Shown: positions 1 through 11,564 of the stretch, piece after piece
Numbering within the stretch: position 1 is the first letter of the stretch
Layout of the letters: each line of letters starts with the position of its first letter
Assembly: GCA_907163375.1 (NCBI GenBank)
Contig: CAJQUW010004447.1
Location: 1 to 64,000, forward strand
DNA: 64,000 bases
Direction of reading: 5' to 3'
Origin: Prostheceraeus crozeri
Lineage: Eukaryota; Platyhelminthes; Polycladida; Euryleptidae
Program-made: the position numbers and the translations under genes
The notes under the pieces: generated by a model
The model's database searches: none
Told to the model about the DNA's origin: nothing
Seen by the model: the letters and a program-made list of their open reading frames with translations, nothing else

Positions 1-339
1 CAATACACTCGTCAGAAAACGGTACTTGATATGATGTATTAGAATGACCACAACATACAGCGTTTTATGTATCATAGCACTATTGTTTTTTCCGTAAGTA
101 GCTACTATCTTCAAGTACTAATGTATGTCTATTTCCCGTGCCGTACACTCATGTGTTTAGCTCAATTTGATGGATGTCTTATATTTGGGGTTGATAGTTA
201 ACTAAAATTCTGTCGGGCAGAACTGAACGTAATTAGTTTTCTGGTGATAGAAATTTGGTTCATGAATATCCCCTTTGGTAATGAGTGAAATAAGGCGGGT
301 TTAGAATTCTAGAATGGCCTCAACTAGATCATTCAATCG
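1..339. other. No gene seen
   Basis: Ordinary AT-rich sequence before the skewed array. I see no coding pattern, repeat end or RNA gene. Confidence 0.5.
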
Positions 340-1995
340 GTGTCATGTATTTGTATCGGAGTGTAGTGGCGTGATGCGCCGCGTGCGTGCGTGCGCAGAG
401 CACGTGCAACTGTGCAGCCTGCAGTAGTGCTACCTGTGCCCGCCTAGTTGTGTAGGCTGGCATGCTGCTGCCCAATGTTGCGCCAGCTATAGATGCAATG
501 CGAATGTGTGCTGCCTGTGCTATGGCTAGCAATTGTTGTCAGGCAGTGGTTGTGCTATTTTGTGCGTGTGCCAGCTGTGCACAAAAAGCTGAGTGCGTGG
601 CCATGTGCATTTTGCCGTGCTAGTGCCCTGGGTTGCTAGGTGCATAGTCAAGTGCATGGGTGCAGTAAGTGTAGTTGTTGCGTGTGCGCATGTGTAGTAT
701 TTGCGCGCCATAGTGCCGTTGGCCTAGTGCCGTGGCACTTGATGTGCTAGTGGTGCGACTGTGGTGCCGGCCAAGTAGTTGCCGGTGTTGCTTGTCTAGT
801 GCCGAGGCACTTGCTAAGTGGTGTTGCTCTGGCCTGCGTTGTGTTGCTGCATAGTGTGTTGCCTGATGGGGTAGTTGCTGCCGAGCATGCTTGCTAGTGG
901 TGCAGTGCCTGCTTGTGTGTTGTATGCGATCGCGGTATTGCCCTTGTCGGTGCCTTAGTGCACCCTGCCTTGGTGTGCTGTAGTGGAGTGTGTGCCTAGT
1001 GTCGCGTGCTAGGAGTTTGCACTTGACAGTGTGTGTGTGATATGCCATGGTGTGTGCATGCCTGCGCCCAGTTTGGCTGCTTCTGCGTGCTCGGCGTGCA
1101 TTCAAGTGTGGTTGCACACTTGCATAGCTCTGGCGTGGTGCCATTGTAGGTGCAGTGCTTGCCCCCGTAGTGTGCCGTAGTTGTGAGTGCTTTGATGGTA
1201 GCTGAATGGAGCTGCTAGTGGTGCGGCGCATGTGAGTGCTGTGTGGCTGGTTGCCTTAGTAGGGCTAGTAGTGCTGCTGGCTATAGTGCTGCGTGCGATT
1301 TGGTGGTGCGTATGTGGCCGTAGCCTTGAGTGGAGTTGTGAGTGGAGACAGTTGTGCTAGTGAGCACCGTTGGTGCAGTTTTGGCTGGAGGGTTTTTTAG
1401 TGCCGGTGTGTGTGCGATAGTCGAGGTGGAGCATAGTTGCCGGTGCGTGATGCTGTGCTAGTGGTAGTGCCCCTGCGCTTGCCTTGCTTTGGTAGTGCCC
1501 CCAAAAAGTGCTTGTTGCTGTGATTTGTGCACAGTGATGTGTGGTGTTTCTTCCCTATGTCCTTGCGTTTGGGGTGTGGGGTGCTTGCTAGTGGGCTCGT
1601 TGGCCCGATTGCTGTGCCTTGCTCGAGTGTAGTGCTTGGCCCGCCTGAGTTCTGTAGTGGGCTTGCTGGCTGGCGCAAATGAGGCCTTGCTGTGCATAGA
1701 TGCAGCTCCACCTTGCCGTAGATATGGCCATGTGCCCATGCAGTTGTATGCGTTTGCTTAGTGCAGTGCGTGGGATGTTGCGCTAGTGAGTTAAAAAAAA
1801 AAAAAAGTTGCCAGTGCTAGTTGTGGCCGTGTGAGGTGCTGTGGTGGGGGTGCGTGCCCGTAAGTGTGCTTTGGCGTGGTAGTGCAATGGTGCGTGCACG
1901 TTGTGCTGTTTGTTAGTTTGTTTGCTTCTGGAGTGGGCCCCTTTGTGTGGCAGCGTGGTTAATTGCAACACTAGTTGGTGCTTCCACTCTGGTGC
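340..1995. repeat. G+T-skewed degenerate satellite-like array
   Basis: About 1.65 kb whose plus strand is poor in A and dominated by G and T, with sharp edges against AT-rich flanks. The words GCTAGTGGTGC, TAGTGCCG and GTGC recur at irregular spacing, for example GCTAGTG near 745, 892, 1210, 1350, 1457 and 1580, and TAGTGCCG near 712, 732 and 796. No fixed period is obvious by eye. The open frames here are a by-product of the skew: their minus-strand translations are Thr/His/Ala/Arg-rich with no domain. It reads as an old minisatellite or satellite that has lost register. Confidence 0.6.
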
Positions 1996-2147
1996 TTTTG
2001 GGAGTAATAGATACAACGACTGACAATCAGAGTCCCAGTTTCGCTACCTCTTTATAGGAGCCTACAGCGAAGAAGGGACGATCTAGCGGGTAGGCCTAGG
2101 TCGACACGACTGGTTAGTCGTTCAGAGTGCAAGTAATGACTACGGCG

Positions 2148-2300
2148 CACCTAGATATGCAATTCGGAATTCAGCAGGGAGATCCTTCCAGTCCCTGGCA
2201 TTATTTTCCTTTGATCCATTTACTACCGCCAAGATTCATTGATCTGAGCTGTATTGTCTATGATGAACCAATGAAAAAGCAATTGCTGGTTTGACCCGCT
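2148..2300 (+). pseudogene. Possible LINE reverse transcriptase scrap
   Basis: In one plus-strand frame the sequence reads FGIQQGDPSSP. This resembles the RT motif G(V/I)QQGDPLGP that precedes the catalytic palm strand in non-LTR retroelements. About 35 residues later DLSCIVYDEP sits where a YLDD-type motif would be expected. The frame then breaks. Too little is left to assign a clade, and a chance match cannot be excluded. Confidence 0.3.
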
Positions 2301-4751
2301 TATTGGAGAAACGCAATCATCTCGATTTTCATACAGGCTTCCTCCGGGTTGATGAGGAATGGCTTTGCATAGCCCAAACTGCACAAGTTCTACAACTCTT
2401 GTGCAGTGATGACAGCCATATTATCAGCACTTGATTCAATGATTTCTGATAGTTTGTCAAGATTTTCCAATGACGATTTTTACCCATGATTGGTGCACAA
2501 AACAACCTTTCAGACCACATTTGGGACTGTGTTGTTCGAACGAGAGTTCGTGATGTCTCACATTCTGCATAATTATCATAAATGTTTTATTCCAACAGCT
2601 CCGTTAATGATGCTGGCATAGAATTACTGATATTTTGGTGTCAGTAGCGCGGCTTGATGCCTAGCCTAATTCTATGTTGTCTTGGGGGATGAAGCCAAAT
2701 TCGAAATAGGCAAACTCAGTTATTATACTTATATATCTATAGCCTAAGGATGGCAATATGTGGTTTCTCTTTAATATTATTTTGGCTAGGAAGAACTAGC
2801 CTCTACTCTCAAATCAAATGCCTTTTCGATAAAATATGAGTGCTATTTTCTATAGCTAACAGATGCTATTTTAATGCCAATCACATGATAGGACTCCGAC
2901 TCGAAAACATTGTCTCCAAAAACATAACATCTTGGGAATCATCGCAAATATTTACAAGCAATAATGCCTTTGGGTCGATCCTGTTAATGAATGAGCTTAA
3001 CTTATGTTACGTAAGATATAATTCATAAGTAAGTAACCTTTTATTTATAGGCCTATCCTTGAAAACGCACTTTCATAGGCACTTAAAAGCGGTATTTCTC
3101 AATTGCAGCATGCCTACGCAGATCTCAACGTACATGAAAACTATAAGTCTAGCAAAATATTTCAAAAAATCTGATTTTTTTAATCACTGACATATTTAGC
3201 CTACAGATCCAAACTGTGTAATTAAGAACTATCATTTCGTCCAGACCAAACCTCCCTTGGCTACTCAACAGAGGCTTGTTGTGCAGCTCTAGAGTCAGTG
3301 ATTGTATTCGAACTCCTGTAGCACCGGAGCGGAGTTTTTCAACTCCGATACAAATAGACTGACTTCCAATAGGAGCAGACAAAGAGCATCGATTTGGTTT
3401 TAATTGAATTACGCAATATTTCAAAAGTACCAATGCAAAGTCACCACTTCTAACGAAGTCTTCTGGTATGTTTAATAATCAGCATTTTGTGCGTAGACTA
3501 ACCGTAGTTAATACAGCCAACCATTCAGCAAACACGTTTATAAATGGAAATACTAAGGTAGAAATGTACATCTACCTGAGAAAACACGCTTTAATGAGAC
3601 AGGCGTAATTATGTGGAACTTCATTTCAGATTTCAATGTCTACAATTTGAAACATATATAAATGTGATACGTATTAACGATTTACGATCTTAGAGTCAGT
3701 TTTTATTCCAATCATCTCAGATCTGCCGGACCACCCTCATATTTTCTTGCAGTCAGCGTGTGAACTTCATCGAAAAAAATTAGATCCCGAAGATGACTTT
3801 TAGAGGTCATGCATAGTTCCTCATGTCCATCCATAAAAAGCATCATAAGTCTTTCGTAAAAAAAAGTCATAGGCTATTTCGGAGATCATTGTAGCCTCAT
3901 TGCTTTAAATTTTGTAGAGTTGTTGTTTTGTAGTTGAACTCAGTAGGAAATCAACTGAACGATCACAGATTTCACCAGATGAGAATAAACATGCGTGAAA
4001 TTATTCCCATCATTCATTTCCTCAGTTGTTGATAAGTCTAGATGGTGATGAACTTGTCTGATAGGGCTCTGAATGAATCAAAGCTTGAAGTCCTAAAAAA
4101 GAACGTCCCCAAAACAGTAACTTAAATGTAAATATAATCAGTGAAGTTGAAAATGCCAGCAAGCAAATACTGTGTTATTCGTCAGATTCATCAGAACTCG
4201 GTTAAGTATCATCTGCCACACGTGCTGTTGGAAAATGATAAGCGTGATTGTATTCAGTTTTGTCCTGCAGATGTTGATGAAAACAGAGCACGTGTAAATG
4301 CGTGCAGCGAACATTGATATTAGAAAGAACAATCACTTTTTGTTACGCATGACACGCAGAGGCAACCTTGTTAGAATGTTGTTGAAAAAGAATTAGACTT
4401 ATTTTCTGAAAGGTGGTTAACATACTCATTTATAACTTGTCGTTTTGAGAGGAAGCATTTTTGGTGTTGCAAATTAGCATACGCGATCTTCTGAAACTAA
4501 AATGACGAAGTCGATCAGTCGCAAGCAAGTTCTACTCATACCCTAATTTAATTCCTTAGCGGTGTACCTGATGTCAGAAGTCTCTATGTTGGCTACGACG
4601 TACGAGCCGCTTGAGTTAAGGCATTACACAAACCGCTCTGAGACTTTCACTGGCTATGGAAAATTTATAAATAGACATTAAGAGAAAACAATGGTCTTGG
4701 AGTGATGCCGCTGGGGGAATGCATCAATATTGCCAAGAGTAAGATTTAGGA

Positions 4752-4776
4752 TGCCCAGGGAGGGATTCGAACCCTC
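4752..4776 (-). other. tRNA-like T-arm (SINE or tRNA fragment)
   Basis: On the minus strand GAGGG-TTCGAAT-CCCTC forms a perfect 5-bp T stem with the conserved TTCGAAT loop (a B-box match). It is followed by CCTGGGCA, which looks like an acceptor 3' strand. No matching 5' acceptor strand, A-box or anticodon arm lies upstream, so this is not a functional tRNA gene. A tRNA-derived SINE head or tRNA fragment is most likely. Confidence 0.35.
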
Positions 4777-5154
4777 TTCTCCAAAACCATTGTAAGCATT
4801 TTGAATACAGATGAATTGATTGAAGTGATGAGTAATAGAATTCAGAAGGTTAGTATGAGGAGAAATGAAATTGAGTCGGACGTTCACAGGCCATTTGAAT
4901 TCAAGCTTGGGTAAAATAATTTTTCAGAAAGATACAATTGTTGTGAATCGCATTTTGTAGAAAATCAAAGAGCGGTGTTCATATAAATATGAAATGTTTG
5001 GGTGATTGCGAAAAGGTTTCATCCACGAGAGTAGCAATGCGCATATGCTTGTATCCTGATAAGAGAAGAAGAAGCGGAAAATATTTGATCAGAATTCGTA
5101 GATTTGGTGTGCAAATATTCAAAAACAATTGATGGGAATCGCAAATATTTCATT

Positions 5155-5268
5155 CCGTTATCTACTACTGTTTACTACTACTTATCTACTACTGTACAGC
5201 ACTTATCTACTACCGTTATCTATCTACCGTTACTTATCTACTACCGTTATCTACTACTGTACAGCACT
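5155..5268. repeat. CTACTACYGTTAT short tandem repeats
   Basis: Irregular tandem arrangement of TATCTACTAC(T/C)GT units, including a repeated TGTACAGCACTT block. A minisatellite-like expansion; the Tyr/Leu/Ser-rich open frames over it are repeat translations, not genes. Confidence 0.75.
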
Positions 5269-5280
5269 TCAATATTACAT

Positions 5281-6318
5281 GAAGAATTTAATTCAATTCC
5301 ATCATTACATTATGATACGAAATCATTGCTCCTTCCAGAGAAGAAGTCAAGACTGTAAAATATGAGCTTCGTTTATCTGTTGGTCAACATCACCCGTTCA
5401 TCTCCATACAGCAACGAATATGTACATGTCATGAAATCAAAGCGAGTCAATATTTAATATTGTATTGATTCTATCATCATAACATGAAAATGGAATAGTC
5501 ATCATAGGATGCAAACACAAGAAGCTGCATTTCACTTCAATTGCTGGAATTCCAGGAATATTTTGTCAAGTACCCAAATAAACGACGATTTCTTAAAGAT
5601 TTTTTTCTTAACAGATGACAATGCACGGCTGTCTAATGATCTTGTGATATGATTATTTTCCATTTTGATACCAAACTACATTGTGCATTTGTGATTCTTT
5701 TGTACCTATTCACAGATTTTTGAGTTGCTGTGGGATATTTTCTATGAGTTAAAAGATGAATTATTGTAGTTTCTGATCTGGATGATGAAGTGTAGGGAAA
5801 TTCAGAAAAATGCGGAAGTCAACAGAGCAACATTGATATGCCTATCTCGAAGCCGAACACACTCATGATCCTCCAGTGTTGTGGCGATCACCCAGTAGTA
5901 GTAGACAGAAGTGAGTCATAGCTTACTCTTCGCTGCCTATATTACATAACTGAATGGAAGACCTGTACATTTACTCATGAAAGAAATAAGCAGGTTCTTA
6001 CAAAAATTGCAAAACATTAAGAGCATGATTTATGACATTTTACTGAGGGAAATTTATGTAGCTGACAATAGATTGATAGAAAGAGCTCATTCCTAACACA
6101 GCAAGCACGATTTTCTTAATATGCATGCTACGAAACTGGCCTTGGTGAAGAAGAAACATAGCAACCTGTCTAGCTGCATGTGGGTCATATTTTTGCATGA
6201 AAATGAGAACGTCATGAAAATTAAGTTTTTGCACATCAATAGTTTCAATATATATCATGATTCCTTCACCGTCTCCAACTATTTCACCCCAAAGCATGAC
6301 GTTGAGATTAAATCAATT
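5281..6318. other. No gene seen
   Basis: AT-rich unique-looking sequence between the two tandem repeat blocks. No coding or repeat signature recognised. Confidence 0.45.
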
Positions 6319-7136
6319 CGCAGGGGAACACTACGAAAATAACAGTTGAATAGCAGTAGTGATGGTCAAATTCGCTCAAAATTTGCCTATCTTTTCGTCA
6401 TAAAGTCAGCGATCGGTTTATAGAAACATTGAGATCGTCGGGGGTTTCTCCACATGTCTGAGTAGTATTTGGTCTTGCGAGTGTGGAGAATGCTTGAAAC
6501 CGCCGCCGATCGCAGGGAACACTACGAAAATAACAGTTGAATAGCAGTCGTGATGGTCAAATTCGCTCAAAATTTGCCTATCTTTTCGTCATAAAGTCAG
6601 CGATCGGTTATAGAAACATTGAGATCGACGGGGGTTTCTCCACATGTCTGAGTAGTATTTGGTCTTGCGAGTGTGGAGAATGCTTGAAACCGCCGCCGAT
6701 CGCAGGGGAACACTACGAAAATAACAGTTGAATAGCAGTAGTGATGGTCAAATTCGCTCAAAATTTGCCTATCTTTTCGTCATAAAGTCAGCGATCGGTT
6801 ATAGAAACATTGAGATCGACGGGGGTTTCTCCACATGTCTGAGTAGTATTTGGTCTTGCGAGTGTGGAGAATGCTTGAAACCGCCGCCGATCGCAGGGGA
6901 ACACTAACGAAAATAACAGTTGAATAGCAGTAGTGATGGTCAAATTCGCTCAAAATTTGCCTATCTTTTCGTCATAAAGTCAGCGATCGGTTATAGAAAC
7001 ATTGAGATCGACGGGGGTTTCTCCACATTTCTGAGTAGTATTTGGTCTTGCGAGTGTGGAGAATGCTTGAAACCGCCGCCGATCGCAGGGAAACACTACG
7101 AAAATAACAGTTGAATAGCAGTAGTGATGGTCAAAT
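6319..7136. repeat. 191-bp tandem repeat, about 4.3 copies
   Basis: The phrase CGCAGGGGAACACTACGAAA recurs at 6319, 6511, 6701, 6892 and 7084, giving periods of 192, 190, 191 and 192. Copies differ only at single positions, for example CGGTTTATAG versus CGGTTATAG, so the array is young or homogenised. The last copy stops after about 53 bp. A near-identical 64-codon frame appears twice (6537-6731 and 6920-7114) because the array is homogeneous. It has no domain and I do not regard it as a gene. Confidence 0.95.
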
Positions 7137-7775
7137 TAATTGAAACTTGATAGTCATTTTTCTAGGAAACAAGCTATCATCAATGAATTTTTGTTGCAGC
7201 GTAGGATTAGCAAGGCAATGCTTATCATATATGTACATTATTTAGCGATTCAAAGCACTTTGAGAAGTTTTTCTCCGATCGGCGTGATCGGCTGTGATCG
7301 GATTTTACACCGGCCCGCATGCTTTTTCACGTGAAAACACTTCATACTCATTGAGAGCCCATTACATATATAATTTGTTGTGGAAAAACAAGCACTAAAT
7401 CCCGAATAGCTTCTTTTGTATTATTTCTGACAAAAATGTCAGAATTGCATATCTAAACCTGATGCAATTTTCATAAAATTTTGCCATAATGTTGCCCAGA
7501 CCATAATCAACCGATAAAAAGTGAAAAACAAAATCTTGCAATTTATTCCAACCTCAAGTCTGTTTTGCCTAGCCTAAACGGGATCAGGATTATTGAGAGT
7601 AGACGGAGTGGACAAATCTTGTCTACTCCATAAGAAAGCATCACTTTCTGGGTTCTTGTGAGTCTTGTCATCGTCACTAAATGAATCGGGTGAATCATCG
7701 CATTGGACCGTGTCGAAAGGCCTGCTCGTGGAGCCAGTAGTAATCATAGAAAATGAGTAGAATTTTCAACGCAGC
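7137..7775. other. No gene seen
   Basis: Non-coding sequence between the 191-bp array and the transposon nest. Nothing recognised. Confidence 0.4.
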
Positions 7776-8276
7776 CATAGAGTAGGGATATATACAGTCG
7801 TGGTCAAAAGTCTGAATCCACCTACCCTATTTACGATAATTTTTACGAATTCATTAAAATGAAAACAATTTTAGAATCAATAATGTATATTTACTTTAAA
7901 AGGAAATAAAACATTACAATACTATTTTTTCATTCTCGAATTCAGACAAATACATGTACTATGTTCAAAACTTAGTATATTTACCTTTAGCGGGCTTTAA
8001 GTACTGCTTGAATGCGGTCAGGAATTGAATGCACCAAGTTTCGACACATTTCTTCGGTTATTTCTTGTGTCCAAACCCGAAGTATTTCCTGTTTCAACTG
8101 CATTGCAGATTTTGGCTTCCATCGATCAATCAGATTTTTCAAAATTGCCCAATAATGTTCGATTCAGATCTGGACTCGATCCCGGCCATGGACCGAGTGC
8201 ATCAATAGATTCACTTTGTAACCAATTTCGTACAACTTTTGCTTGGTGGCATGGTGCGCCATCATGATGGTATAGA

Positions 8277-9938
8277 TAGTGATGAAAATTTTCCGGAAAA
8301 TTTTGAATCAAAATTTTATATGGAAAATTTTGAAAGTTTTGATTTTTTGCGAAAGGCCCTATGCCTTGACCGCTTCCACATCCGAGGCAGACACACCGAC
8401 AGTGGGTCTAAAACTGTTGATTTTATCATTATCTCGAATAAAACGATCTTGAAAAATGGAAAATTTTGAATTTTTGTGATATAATTTTTGCGTTTACTAC
8501 CATGCACAGCCGAGGCATGGACAGTGGACACATCAATGGATGTTCTAAAACTCTTGATTTCATCATATTATTTCGATTAAAACAATCGTAGATATACGAG
8601 TCCCGTCCGCGGAATTTTGAGCATTCCTTGCCACCAGTGTGGCATTTTTAATGTTATCACTCAGACATAGTGGCCAGACACCGTTTGGGATCACTAGACG
8701 AAATGACTTACTTAATCTTACTAAGGAAATCTTACAAGTTCTGACCAGAAGGTACCAGTCGTGCTAAGTCTTATTAGCAAATCTGATCAGATCTGATAAG
8801 ATCTTATTTGTGATTTCTAGAAATCTTTTGAGTAGATAAAAGTCTTATATTTTGCGTTTCTCTACATATATCTAGTGCACTGATGTTCCAGCAGGATCAT
8901 TTAAGAACTAAAACCATTGATATCGTCTGATCTTCGCACTGTAATCGGACTTCAAGTTTTAAATTTCAGTTCACTTTTCTTAATTTCAATTATCAGCTGG
9001 TAAGATCTGAAAAGATCTTATTTTGCAAAATATAAGACTTAGTAAGTCTGGTACTTTCTGGTCAGGAAATTTAAGATCTTAAATATAATAAGTTCTTATC
9101 AGACTTTGCAAGAATCTGATCAGACTTAGTAAGACTTAGCAAGTCATTTCGTCTAGTGATAACGTCATTTTTTCCTTTAGCCTACAGTAGGAGTATAATT
9201 TCATGCAATGTAAAAGATCTGTAACAAAAATAATGCACTTTACTTGGTAGTTTGTTTGTACCCTGAAAGTTAAGCTTTATTATGCAGCCTCGATTATAAT
9301 AATGCAAATTCTCCATGTGTTGATGAACATGTGAAGCATATGAAGCTTATAAGCACACAGTTCAGCATCATATTCATGAGCGACGTCTGGAAGATATATA
9401 ATGACTGTAGACTCGATCGTGAGATATTTGGAAACTAAAGATATCTGTTATGAGTAGAAGAATATCTATGACAGCTTCTAACTTCTGGCGTATTGTCCGA
9501 TCTTCCTTGAGGACAAACTATACGTACATCTTCCATTTCTAGCTTAGATGGTTCAGATATAGTTCCAAATCGATTTCAGATCTACCCAAATTAACCTCAG
9601 ACATTTCCAGATGAATTAGAGATTCTCCAGTTGAATTAAAGAGCCTTTCAAAGTTGGGTTTCTGGCAGATATCTGAAATTCAATTAGAGAAATCTGAAAT
9701 CCATTTAATGTCTGAAATTCATTTGGAAAGATCTGAAATAGACATGGAAAGGGTGCAGTTGGTTCCAAAACGTAACATGCAGGGATTATAGAGAATTAAG
9801 TTTTCGGTATTTGAATATTATACATAGTCTTTTCAAGCAACTATAACAAGTCTCCATAACAAGAGCAAAAACGTCAATGACCGAAAAATAAATTTCAAAA
9901 TATATTTTCCTTTGGAAAATTTTCCATTTGCATCATTA
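8277..9938. mobile_element. hAT-like non-autonomous element A1
   Basis: Starts TAGTGATGAAAATTTTCC and ends with the reverse complement of TAATGATGCAAATGGAAAA. Its sequence aligns along its length with A2a and A2b. It interrupts the Tc1 transposase between the SCD and HHDGAPCH codons. No clear 8-bp duplication is visible (GGTATAGA against GATCACAC), so a small edge deletion is likely. No transposase of its own; long runs of AAAATTTTCC permutations near both ends. Without the inner MITE it is about 1.19 kb. Confidence 0.75.
8692..9158. mobile_element. 467-bp MITE inside A1
   Basis: Inverted ends begin CACTAGACGAAATGACTT on both sides, and the interior is full of AAGTCTTA/TAAGACTT words. The same site without the MITE survives in A2a (CCGTTTGGGATAACGTG near 12980) and, inverted, in A2b near 12640. 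The duplication is therefore the 2-bp AT at 8690-8691 and 9159-9160. No coding capacity. Confidence 0.85.
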
Positions 9939-10940
9939 GATCACACGATTGTATCTCCATCCAATGTTGAAGTTTCTCTCTTAAAAGTTCAAGATAGCTG
10001 GTGGAATTCATAGTTTCCCGTCTGGGACGAACCAAATTCCTCCGCGTCCTTTCGAAGAAATGCATCCCCAAATCATAGCCCTTGGAGTACTTACGCTTTC
10101 AACCACGTAGCGTTCGTTATATCTTTCACCAGTTGGTCGACGAATTCGAGGGACAAAATTTCGAAACTGTTTTACTTGAGTTTCGTCAGAGAATAGAACA
10201 CGATCCCAATCATCGACAGTAAAGTTTTTGTATTTTTCACAAAATAATAAACGGTCATGAATGTTCTTCTTAAAGGCGTGGCTTGACGGCCGGTCTGCGA
10301 GAGTGCAGATTAAATTCCTTTTGTAAACGACGGCGAATGGAGCGACAACTTAAACGGTTATTTGTAGGAAGCTCAGCTTGAATTTCAGGACTTGTGATTT
10401 CTGGATTGACGATGGAACATCGACGAATCAATCGATCAGTTTGAATACTACTGGATCTTGGACGCCCGGAACGCTTACAAGATTTAAACGATCCAGTTTC
10501 TTGATAACGTTTTAATGTGCATTGTACAGCATACTTGGAGATATCAAAACGTTTTGCTATTTCACGTTGAGAATAATTCTCTTCGTTAAGACACTTTATT
10601 ATTAATTTGTGCTCGGCACTTCTATCGTCAGTTCTGCCATCACCCGGCGTAAAATACACAAATGACTTCCTCAGCTATGGTAATTGACAGTTAAGTTCAA
10701 ATTGAGTAAAATGCTGACGAAATCACTGACATCAGTTACTATAAATAGAACGAGCACGTATTTGGTCGTAATAACTAGTTATGGGAAGCAAATGATGAAA
10801 ATTTTAGAAATTTTATTAAAGACAAATCAAAAACCTAAAATACCGGTACAAGAAATAGTATGGGTGGACTCAGATTTTTGGCCACGACTGTAGGTAGAGT
10901 GTCGACCATAGAGTAGTGATACCTATTCTATGATCGCTGC

Positions 10941-11266
10941 AATGTTAATCTTCGATCTACTCCAAATTGGCCATTAGCCATATTTCGAACAGCTTCAGAG
11001 ACTACCTTCCGCGTGAAGCTCCGACGTGATGGAAGCTGAGAAAAAATGAACATTTTTGTATTTTATACTTTGCTATCCATAGAACAATGCGAAATTGAAA
11101 ATGAAATAATAGATGTATGAACATTCACAATTACAAAGGACTTGTACAAGCAACAAATGATGGAATGTAAGCTATATTAATTACAAAGTTGAAATCATTC
11201 AAATTTACTAATAACTAATTTATATAAATTAGTTATTATTAAATTTCAATGATTATATGTTATAGC
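10941..11266. other. Spacer with a 62-bp near-palindrome
   Basis: About 325 bp between family B copies, no gene. 11209-11238 is a perfect palindrome centred on TTTATATAAA, and near-perfect pairing extends from 11193 to 11254. Confidence 0.6.
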
Positions 11267-11564
11267 CATAGAGTACGCATATTAGGTAGTACGGTAACTC
11301 CGCATTTATTAAATCCCCAATGTTCATGTATACACACTTTCGATTTTATTAAATGAACTCAAAGCAGATACAGTCGGAAATGTTTCTAAATGTGAGATAT
11401 GCAAATCTTTGTCGTTTTGAAGAAATTACAACGGAATTGACTGATCATGATAGCATAAAGCAGAAGGAAATGATATTATTTTACAGATAGTCCGTGTCTG
11501 GAAACCTTGGTGAGGTAAATTGGAAACTCGATGATGACCTGCGCTATTGCTTTCCTGCTAAACA

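Larger units (their letters stand above)
2000..5150. other. No gene seen; two small relics
   Basis: About 3.1 kb of AT-rich non-coding sequence. Two relics are listed separately: a possible reverse transcriptase scrap near 2.15-2.3 kb and a tRNA-like T-arm at 4752-4776. The other open frames are short and show no family features. Confidence 0.5.
7987..10659 (-). pseudogene. Tc1-like transposase, broken
   Basis: Cut-and-paste DDE transposase. The N-terminal part (10659 down to about 9945) has the helix-turn-helix region (SQREIAKRFDISKYAVQ), the GRPR motif (SGRPRSSS) and the first catalytic Asp in LFSDETQ. The C-terminal part (about 8268 down to 7987) has HHDGAPCHQAK with the second Asp and WPGSSPDLN. 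After DLN a small deletion shifts the frame; the expected IEHYWAILKNL and the end at LKAR-stop follow in the next frame. Counting from the second Asp suggests one residue more than classic D34E, so a DD35E type is likely. The gene is split by a hAT-like insertion and is not functional. Confidence 0.85.
7795..10890 (-). mobile_element. Tc1-like element (TA target duplication), interrupted
   Basis: The inverted ends start CAGTCGTGGTCAAAAGTCTG on the left and, read inward from the right, CAGTCGTGGCCAAAAATCTG. Both are flanked by TA (7793-7794, 10891-10892). Without its internal hAT-like insert (8277-9938) the element is about 1.4 kb, the usual size for Tc1. It lies inside family B remnant B1. 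Confidence 0.9.
7776..10932. mobile_element. Family B remnant (B1), about 59 bp, split by a Tc1
   Basis: Left part CATAGAGTAGGGATATA and right part GGTAGAGTGTCGAC followed by CATAGAGTAG...TATTCTATG reconstitute a tiny family B terminal piece once the Tc1 is removed. The flanks AACGCAGC (7768-7775) and ATCGCTGC (10933-10940) agree at 6 of 8 positions, fitting an old 8-bp target duplication. Related full ends occur at 14041 and 19348-19378. Too small to encode anything. Confidence 0.6.

Noticed and set aside
340-1995. Several open frames of 60-200 codons on the minus strand (Thr/His/Arg-rich)
   Set aside because: They follow from the base skew of the array; no domain, no start context and several overlapping frames are open together.
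6537-7114. Repeated 64-codon frame NSS.DGQIRSKFAYLF
   Set aside because: It is the translation of a tandem repeat unit and has no known domain or initiator context.
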